Assembly (NCBI RefSeq): GCF_003369915.1
Contig: NW_022881614.1
Location: 6,531,001 to 6,595,000 of the forward strand
Source: Drosophila miranda
Lineage: Eukaryota > Arthropoda > Insecta > Diptera > Drosophilidae
Direction of reading: 5' to 3'
DNA: 64,000 nucleotides
Positions 56,421 through 64,000 of the stretch are shown here, piece after piece (positions within the stretch are counted from its first letter, which is position 1; every line of letters begins with the position of its first letter). Below the pieces are notes generated by a model. The model was given only the letters and a program-made list of their open reading frames with translations, was not told the DNA's origin and did not search any database. Position numbers and translations under genes: made by a program.

Positions 56421-56700
56421 AGGTTAATATTGGAAATCAACTTATCCTGCATATAAATAAAAAATTAGTTCATATTTACATCGATACAAATGATAGAAGT
56501 CCAACCTTTTGTGTGACCTCCACAGTAAGAAACGTTTCAGATATGTTGTAGCTCATTTCATAGATGGGCACGGCCTGGGATTGCATCATTCCAAACTGTA
56601 CTGAGTATCCAATAGCATCAGTGGCGAGAAGAATTGCCGACAGCAGCAGCCACACGACTTTGTCCATGCCCGGAAACTGAACAAAACACTTCGCAAACAA
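56421..56700 (-). pseudogene. First exons of an unidentified secreted/membrane protein, split
   Basis: A minus-strand ATG at about 56667 (MDKVVWLLLSAILLATDAIG) gives a clear signal peptide, followed by YSVQFGMMQSQAVPIYEMSY and an N-glycosylation-like NIS. A weak donor at about 56513 and the acceptor TTTATATGCAG at about 56447 frame a short intron; the next exon (DKLISNINL) is cut at 56421 by the giant LTR. The cut site carries AGGTTAA, the heptamer at the 5' end of the 3' fragments at 22530, 39008 and 40469. These are therefore probably the two halves of one gene lying between DHHC and Rad50. Identity unknown. Confidence 0.5.
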
Positions 56701-56803
56701 TTATCAGTTATTGCAATAGATGTTTTGACAAGAAAAGCAAACATTACGATAACAGGCTTCAGTTCAGATAATTTATTGAGTTATTAAAAAGAGGAGCGAC
56801 TTT

Positions 56804-59750
56804 TCAGCCGATTTGCACTTTGCGTATAACCGATTTGCACTCATCGTTCCGGAACACACGATGATAGCTGGTGATCTTGCCCAGCGAGGAGATAAAGTTC
56901 TCATCGTGGGTGATGATGATTAGCATGAAGTTGGACTGCGTCTGACGCTCCTCCACAATGCAGTTGAGGGCATCGCACAGCGATGTGATGTTGATGCGAT
57001 CCAGGTTCGTGGTTGGCTCGTCCTGAGCCAATACTCCACAATTACTGCTGAACGTCTCGGCTAGAGCCATCCGGATGATGAGAGGCCAGCACCCGTTGGC
57101 CGGCGCTGCAGCGCCCACGCATCTCGAACTCCGTGTTGTTCTTGGACTGGACCACGCGATAGTTGTAGGTTTTGCGGCGATCAGCAGATGCATCTGTGTT
57201 GAACTCGTCGGTCTTCACTTGTATGTAGTCGATGTCGTTTCCGCGATAGATCATACGCCAGTATTCCCGGATTAGTCGGTTGATTTTCTCCATCTTCTCC
57301 GCATGGAACTGTATGAGGGCCCATTCCAAGGCAAATCGAAGCTGGGCCAAGTCATCAATACTGTGACGTGTGACAACCATCTCGTAGTTGCCTTTTCTGA
57401 AATTCTTAACCGCCTCCCTGAATCGGGGTTCATCGATCTCCCGCTGCAGTCTCTCCACCTGACTGCGAATCTCGCCCAGCTGGCCCAGCAGCACTCCCTT
57501 GCGCACTGTGCCAGCTTCCCGTCTCTTGGTTAAATCCATCCCTGCTGACGTTGCGCAAGTCCAAATTGCCCAACTTTTTGGCCAGATTCTCACAGGTTTT
57601 TCTCAGCTCTGTTTCGTTATCCTGCAGCTGCTTGAGCTCGCGATTGTCTTTCAGGTCGCGCTCAACGGTCTGCTGATTAAGACACTCGGTGTTTACGCTT
57701 TCCACGGTTTTCGATTTTATTTCGGCTTGCGCTTTATCTCATACGATTGTTCCTTGAGCTTTTGGGCATTGGCTTGCTCGTTTAGATCTTGGATCTCGCG
57801 ACGCACCTTGTCGTAGGCACCTTGCAGGGAGCGGCGATAATTGCTGGCGATGGGCTCCTTGAAGAACTTTCCAAAATTATCCGAGTGCCGACTGCGCACG
57901 CGATGGATCTCCTGGTTCTTCTTCTCCAGCTCCTTTTTCTTGAGATTCATTTCGGCCACCAGCTTGGCCATGGACCCCAGGAACGTCAGTTTCTCATCCA
58001 GTTTTTTGAAGAGAGCCTGTTTTTGGGCTATGTTAGCCTTTTTACCGGCTATGATTTCCCGGAAATTCTCCTGATTGAAGTTTTTCGATGTGCGCTCATA
58101 AATGGCATCGGCGTCGGCTATCTGCTTCTCCAGCAGCTTCAGTTCCTGCATGGAGGTTTCAATTTGCTGAACCTTTACCTTCAGTGTCTCACTCTCCCGT
58201 TGGCTGGCCTCCTTTTGCTTTTCCTGCGCCGTTACGCCTTGTTCCGACCTGGTTAAATCAATGCGCAGTTCGTCGATCTTCACCTGCCTGGCCTTATCCG
58301 CGTTGTCGTTGTGCCCGGAGACTTCTGTGATCTCACAGTGCTTGCTCAAGATGACCCCTTCGATGTGCTGCAGTAAGTCAACCAGCTTCTCGGGCTCTGC
58401 CATCAGATCACCCGGTATGGGAATTTGCAACTCATGGCAAAGATCCTTGACCCGCTTTACCAACTGTGTCTTGCACGCCTGCTCGCTCTGGTGCCGCTGC
58501 TTGGCCAGGCAACATTTCTTGTCTTGCGCGGTCTGTGTCTGATGCGTTTCTGTGTGGGATTTTTTTAGCTTGGACAATTGTTCTTCCGTTTCGGAGCGTT
58601 TGTGTTTCATTTCGGACATTCGCTGATGAAAGTTGTCGATCTCTAGATCCAAATCAACCAAAGAACCCTCAAAGTGGGTCTTGATTTTCCTGGAAATGGC
58701 TGAAATTTGCTCCTTGCAGTTCTTATGCCTGTAAAAGAATCGTTGGATAGTTAGATTTCGGGAAAGAACAATCTGGAACGTACGTACTTGGTGTCCATTT
58801 CCACTTTTTGCGCCTGATGTTTTCCAATCTCATATTCAATGTCTCGGATTTCCTGCAGCCTAGACTCAATGGGTTTCATCTCCTCCTCGCATTCGCTGCA
58901 CTGCGCTTTGATGGAATCACATTTTTTCTGAGCCTTCTGCAGGCCCAGCGTTTTTACTTCCATCTCTTGCTTAAAATACGCCACATGCTTCATTCCGGCC
59001 TCTGTTGTATTAATACATCGTTATGCTGGCTTAAAACGACAATTTTAGACACTCACCCATTACCTTGAGCTCATCCATGGCTTCCTTGCGCATCTTAATG
59101 ATCTTATCCAGGGCTTTGTTGTACTCGGTAATGCCAAAGATAGCATCGAACTTCTCCTTTAATTTCTTGGCCTCGTCCAGCGGCCAACTGGAGTCCTCTT
59201 GGTGACAGAATAGGACGTTGTTTATGATAGCCTTCGACACGCCCATGAAGTCAGAGATGGCCAAATCAATGTCCACTGTGCAGCCGCTCAATGAGTCCTG
59301 GTTCTCACGTTTTGAATGCCCCGCATCAGTTATAAAGTTGATAGTGGAGTCCATAGTCTCAAACGAGACCTTGCCACGCTTGCTGGAGACTTTCATGGTG
59401 CGACAGATGGACACACGGGCACCGCGCTTGTCCCGAACCTGCATCTTGATTTGCGCCAAGGATTCATTCAGGCCAAAGATCTTTGGGTCGTGGACAAAGC
59501 TCTTCCCTCTGTCACTACCAGGCGGGGACTCTCCCGTCAGAGCATACTTGATGCAATCAATTACTGTGGTCTTTCCACAGCCATTCTCACACAGAATCAG
59601 GGTAACAGGCGACAAAAATGTAAGGCTCTGGAAACTCAGTTTATTAAGTTTATATATAGCTGAAGTTAAGCCACAGCTTACCTGAAGATCTTCTGCATTG
59701 GATCCAAAGCTACGCACACCCTGAATGGACAGTTTATCAATTGACGACAT
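56804..59750 (-). pseudogene. Rad50: Rad50, degenerate copy lacking the zinc hook
   Basis: Rad50 is the ABC-type ATPase of the Mre11-Rad50-Nbs complex, which tethers and resects DNA breaks. Exons: 59682-59750 (MSSIDKLSIQGVRSFG), 59057-59627 (Walker A ENGCGKTT, then FCHQEDSSWPLDE), 58788-59001, and 58728 onward, all with GT-AG introns of about 55 bp. After KRK at about 57717 the sequence jumps to NTECLNQQTVERD, so the central coiled coil and the CxxC hook (roughly 400 residues) are deleted and a stop intervenes. Two further frame breaks occur, near 57533 and near 57085 (within CSAGQRVLAS, the ABC signature). The C-terminal Walker B (LAQDEPTTNLD) is in the last frame. Confidence 0.9.
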
Positions 59751-60103
59751 GTTTTCTTCCACTCACAAAATGCAAAAGTCGGATTCAAATGATTTTCCAG
59801 TTTCACAAGACGCAATTCTGCTGCCTGGCTGCCAGGGATGGAGTGATCAGAATCAACAGGCGTTTTTTCGATACAGATATCGATAATTTAATCGCATAAT
59901 AAACTAACCATGAAATTGAACTAATTGTCTAAGAAACAACCCAGCTAGGATTCTTAAGTAGTAAGAAATACAATATGTGTATTATTATTACACTACAATT
60001 CATTGAATTGAATACTCAGTAGCATCCATCCCTAAACTGTAATCGCCATCGACGGTGTATCGATATTATTATATTATTTAACATTTTAATACGGAAATTA
60101 TCA
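59751..60103. promoter_or_regulatory. Shared divergent promoter region of Rad50 and mRpS29
   Basis: The two start codons are about 350 bp apart and face away from each other. The spacer contains TATCGATA-like sites (around 59876 and 60056: TATCGATA/ATCGATATT), which resemble the DRE motif of fly housekeeping promoters. No TATA box is obvious, as expected for such genes. Confidence 0.5.
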
Positions 60104-61281
60104 ATGAAAATGTTTCGAAAACAGTTGGGAAACCTGTCTCGTGTCTCCACACAACTTCAGCGCAATGTTGTGCAACTCTCCACGAATGCGGAAGCCTCTC
60201 CCATTGAGGAAGTAGCGGCAGCTAGCGTGAACGAGTTCCGCACGGCCGTTGCCAATCCCGGCGAGCACTCGGCCCTTCATGTGGCCAAATTCTACACCAT
60301 ACCAGTGGAGCAGAAGAAGCAAATCTTCACCGGCGGTGGCCTGCCCAAACAGTACGAACAGCAGATAAAGACTTTCACCGAACCCTGCCTCATGGTGCGG
60401 TCGCCGGCGCTGGAGCTGCTCCACTACATTAAGAACGCAGATCTGACAAAGCCCGTGGTGCGCTATGTGCTCTATGGAGACAATGGTGTGGGCAAGACAT
60501 TGACCATGGCCCATGTTCTTCACTACGGAGCTATAAATGATTTTCTGCTGGTGCATGTGCCCTGGGCGCCCATTTGGATGAAACGGCCCAAGGAGGCATC
60601 CAACACCTCACAGGAGGGTATGCTTGATCTGCCCTTCGATGCGGCCGCATGGCTGGTGCATTTCAAAACGCAGAATGCCAAGCTGCTCCAGCAACTGCAG
60701 CTGAAGACGAGTATGTGTGGAGCAAGCGCGAGAGTACACCGGCAAGCTCGTCCCTTATAGAGCTAGTAGAACATGGCATAGCGCGCATAAAGTATGCCAC
60801 CGATACAACAGTCGCTTTGATTTCAGAGCTGAAACAGCTTTCGACGGCGGGACAGTGCAAAATAATGGTGGCCATCGATGGCTTCAACGCCTTTTTCCAC
60901 CCCGAGACTCGTATCTTCTCGGACAACAAGCAAAGGTTGACCCCAGATCGCATTACGCTGACACAGCCCTTCCTAGACATCACCAACTACGACTGGACCA
61001 ATGGAGTTTGCATTCTGTCAGTCGATAAGATCACCATGACCGAGGGCTACATGGACTCGTATATGCCACGCTATCTGCTGGGTACAGAGGGCTTTGAGCA
61101 CATCGACCCCTTTGTGCCCATTCATGTAGAAAACTACACGGACAAGGAGTTCCGCAGCTACATAAACTACTACTTGGACCGCCACTGGATCAACAAGACG
61201 CCGCAGGGCTTCGAGGAGCAGCTAAAGTTCATGAGCAATAAGAATCCTTACACGCTCATGCAGCTCGTAAAGGCATTGTAG
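60104..61281 (+). pseudogene. mRpS29: mRpS29 (DAP3), mitochondrial ribosomal GTPase, one frameshift
   Basis: mRpS29/DAP3 is a GTP-binding protein of the small mitochondrial ribosomal subunit. It starts MKMFRKQLGN with an Arg/Lys/Ser-rich mitochondrial targeting-like N-terminus. The P-loop YGDNGVGKT lies at about residue 125 and the rest of the family sequence follows. The frame breaks at about 60708 (LQLKTS on one side, EYVWSKRES on the other) and continues in another frame to QLVKAL-stop at 61281, with MVAIDGFNAFF and the C-terminal domain intact. Apart from this single break the gene is complete and intronless here. AATAAA lies at 61335-61340. Confidence 0.85.
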
Positions 61282-61340
61282 GGAGGAGCGGACTACTGAT
61301 AGTCGTATCCCGTATTTGTTAGCTAATAATCATAAATAAA

Positions 61341-62146
61341 ATGACTTGTTAAAGAAATGAAAATCAAAAATGTTTGTCCAATTTTTTTTTTTTGATAAAT
61401 TATGGATTTAATCAATGTTTTTTTTTGTTTGTTTTTGGTGCACATTTAGTCAACATGGCGAATTCAAATGGGGGAATTTATTTAACGATAATCAGCGCTG
61501 TAATGCACTGTAAAATATATAGTAAATATTCGAATATATGTATTTGTATGTATTGTATATATGCATATTGGTTTCAATAATGGTTTCAAAAATCAATACA
61601 AATCAATGATGGTTGTTTCACTTTGTGTGTGTGTGTGTGTGTGTGTGAGAGAGTATGTGTGCGGCTTCAGAAGCGCATCTTCAACTAAATCAAACTCAAA
61701 CTCAAACTCTAACTCCAGTACGGCACCTCTACAATAAAGCGATTAAATATCTTCTACATCGTATATTTCTTTTCCACATCTCTATACGTGGATGGGGGAT
61801 GGGATGGGATGGGTAACAAAATAATAAGAATAACTAAGCTGCAATTTAACATTTGTCGTCATATTTCGTATGTATATTTGCATAATTTCTATTACAATTT
61901 TAGTTGCTGCTTTCAACAACAATAACAATTATGTATTTATGTATGTCGGAGTCGGTTGTGGCCCATGCTCTATGTGTACGTTAATATTATCGTAGTCGAG
62001 TCGTAGGCATGCATTCCTCGCCTCGATCTATGTAAATTTATTCTTCTTTGCTCCGTTACTAGTTCCTTCTTTTGGTTTTTATGTAGTTATGCTGATGCTT
62101 TGAATATATATGTATATGCGGTGTATGTGTACGTGTGTGGTTGTGT
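61341..62146. other. Noncoding DNA downstream of mRpS29
   Basis: AT-rich sequence with T-runs (61381-61392, 61421), a (GT)n tract (61625-61648) and a repeated ACTCAAACTC stretch near 61691. It may hold the 3' UTR of a neighbouring gene but no coding sequence is supported. Confidence 0.55.
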
Positions 62147-62861
62147 ATTACCAAAGACTATACAATACCAAGATGTCGCATGAGGAACAAATGCTTTTTA
62201 AATTTTCGTTTGATGCTTCATGGTACGGGCGCGCGGGGCTAGTACTTCAATTCTCTTTTACGCTACCTTCGCCTCCGAAGTGCTACTCGGCTTCGTCAAT
62301 ACCTCGGTCAGCACGAGCTCGAGCCAACCCAGAAATATGCTTGTAGTTGTGTATATGTGTGTATGTCCTAGGTCGGCACGGCCATAAACCGGTTTCGCCC
62401 GCAGCATATACGGCTTTTAGCTTCCCACACAAGCGCACTGAAAGCATGTCAGTGCTGCGTGCCGAAACCGTAGGGCAGCGTGGTCGCTGATGTCTTTGGC
62501 GCGGCACAGTGGGGACTCAGCCGAAATAGTCAAAAAATTGTATGAGTGCTTTAGATAAATTTAATGTACGCATCTAATAGAGAATTTTCCAATCGAGTTT
62601 TCAAGATAGTTTTAGTTTAGGAGATATAAGCACTCAAAGTTTAACATTTTTTCAGTGTGCAAATATTTATTGATTAACTAAGTAATTTAGCAAGCTGAGA
62701 CGGCCAAAGGTCCCACTGTGCCGCGCCAAAGACATCAGCGACCACGCTGCCCTACGGTTTCGGCACGCAGCACTGACATGCTTTCAGTGCGCTTGTGTGT
62801 GAAGCTAAAAGCCGTACAATATGCTGCGGGCGAAACCGGTTTATGGCCGTGCCGACCTAGG
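62147..62861. mobile_element. Foldback-like inverted-repeat element, second copy
   Basis: It begins CCAAAGACTATACAATACC, the terminal repeat also found at 46084 and 54077. It contains a near-perfect inverted repeat: arm 62367-62504 (138 bp) and arm 62721-62861 (141 bp, with a 3-bp difference), around a 216-bp AT-rich core bounded by CACAGTGG and CCACTGTG. Segment 62197-62512 is the reverse complement of 47320-47185 joined to 46705-46512, showing that the P-derivative is absent here. No coding region. Confidence 0.75.
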
Positions 62862-62875
62862 AGCCGGATTTTTAG

Positions 62876-64000
62876 AAGCTGATAGAGGACGTTTCAAATT
62901 GCCCTGGATATAAGTTGCCCACACGTAAAACGCTGTCTAATGTGCTACTTCCAAATATACACAGTGAGTTAATTGCCAATGTGAAAGAGAAGATAGCATC
63001 TGCATCTGGAGTTTGTCTCACAACTGATGGATGGACATCGCTAACCAATGAGAGTTACATAGCTGTAACCGCACACTTCATAGACAAGACGAATATGGAA
63101 CTATCTTCGCATATGCTAGCTTGTGAAGCGTTCGGTGAGAGGCACACAAGCCTCAATCTTTGCTCTTTTCTTCAGAGTGTTGCAGCTGATTGGAAAATTT
63201 TAGATAAAATTACTGCAATTGCATCAGACAATGCTGCCAATATCGTATCAGCGATAAAATTGGGAAATTGGCGCCATATTCCATGCTTGGCCCACACTTT
63301 GAACATCATTGTACAGAAAGCACTGGGACCAATTGACAGTGTAAGGGTCAAAGCAAAGGCAATTGTAGAATTTTTCAATCGCAGCTCATCCGGATTCAAG
63401 AAGCTCAAAGAAATTAATAGCCAACTAAATCTTCCCGACCTTAAGCTGACACAAGATGTGCCTACACGTTGGAACTCAACATACAAAATGTTTCAGCGCT
63501 TGTCTATTTTAAGAGATGGAGTTATGGTGGTCATTTCCCTTCTACGCCCTGAACTAGTACTGACCCAGGCAGAATGGGAAATTATTGATGGTGTATTGCC
63601 AGTGCTGCAGCCATTTTCTGAAATAACAACTGAAATTTCAGCAGAGAAAGATGTCACCTTATCAAATGTTATTATAATGGCCACATTGCTGCATCAATCC
63701 ATAGCCAAAGCTATTCCAAAAGATGATTTTCTACGGGCAGTCGTAGAAAAACTCAAAGAGCAGTTGACCGTACGTTTTGGGGATTTGGAAAATAATATTT
63801 TGTATGCAGAGAGCACCATACTAGACCCAAGATTTAAAAAACGGGGTTTAGGTCCGATGAATGCTATGAAAAAACAGTTGCAGCTCTACAATGTAAGATC
63901 GCTCAAACGGGATTGGTTGATAATGTTGCTGATGATCTGTCTTCACAAATCGAAACCGTCAAAACGTCGCCAACCAAAAGTGGACGAGTATGACAAGCAG
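62876..64000 (+). pseudogene. hAT-family transposase fragment, running off the window
   Basis: A frame open from 62876 to the window edge without a stop. It carries hAT signatures: TTDGWTSLTNESYIAV (catalytic Asp region), AIASDNAANI (second Asp), CLAHTLNIIVQKAL, and PTRWNSTYKMFQRL (the RW motif). Near 63850 the natural protein seems to switch frame (CKIAQTGLVDNVADDL is read in another frame), then meets a TGA close to the edge. The N-terminal BED zinc finger is absent, and the sequence abuts the inverted-repeat element upstream. It is a truncated, frame-broken transposase of a different family from the flanking repeat. Confidence 0.8.

Noticed and set aside
62505-62720. Transib-like element, because CACAGTG resembles a Transib/RSS terminus
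   Set aside because: The outer flanks are inverted (GGCGCGG and CCGCGCC) rather than direct repeats, and both copies keep the same palindromic context; it is better read as the loop of a foldback element.
1-64000. CRISPR arrays, bacterial operons, rRNA or tRNA genes
   Set aside because: Tandem repeats present are LTR arrays, microsatellites or DINE-1 tracts without spacer structure; no rRNA or tRNA sequence was recognised and introns show a eukaryotic genome.

Overview
This is eukaryotic DNA from a Drosophila. Small GT-AG introns (about 50-70 bp), DINE-1/mini-me repeats with GTCY tracts, a LOA-type LINE with a CTAACC tail, a P-element derivative, errantiviruses and recognisable fly genes (Rad50, mRpS29, a DHHC palmitoyltransferase, a pickpocket channel) all point there. 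The repeat set suggests the obscura group. From memory (unverified), Rad50, mRpS29, CG10344 and ppk12 are neighbours on D. melanogaster 2R (Muller C). Nearly every host gene here is broken and the DNA is packed with nested transposons. A degenerating Muller-C copy such as the D. miranda neo-Y is therefore the best guess; this is inference.

Layout: 1-6.9 kb, gene-poor DNA with a 5' fragment of a 412/mdg1-like retrotransposon. 6.9-11.0 kb, a decayed Ty3/gypsy element (minus strand, TACA target duplication). 11.5-21.1 kb, a pickpocket gene (minus strand) cut by an errantivirus (12093-19923) and a DINE-1 element. 21.6-22.9 kb, DHHC copy A and the 3' part of an unidentified convergent gene, followed by a giant LTR. 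That LTR is split at 23.5-36.6 kb by a second copy of the same errantivirus, whose env region contains a GC-rich retroelement (24.6-30.4 kb). 37.2-40.8 kb, duplicated ppk exons plus DHHC copies B and C (a 1461-bp tandem duplication). 40.8-56.4 kb, an Osvaldo-like element with 2.6-kb LTRs. Its 3' LTR carries an 8-kb terminal-inverted-repeat element that itself holds a P-element derivative, a DINE-1 and a nearly complete LOA-clade LINE. 56.4-61.3 kb, first exon of the unidentified gene, Rad50 (minus) and mRpS29 (plus), head to head. 61.3-64 kb, an inverted-repeat element and a hAT transposase fragment running off the window.

The ancestral host order appears to be ppk(-) / DHHC(+) / unidentified secreted gene(-) / Rad50(-) / mRpS29(+). 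Insertion sites can be read inside the window because empty copies of several targets are present, so the events can be ordered: Osvaldo-like insertion into the unidentified gene, then duplication of the ppk-DHHC block, then errantivirus copy 2 into one duplicate. Several frameshifts lie in homopolymer runs, so long-read assembly error must be excluded before each is called a mutation.
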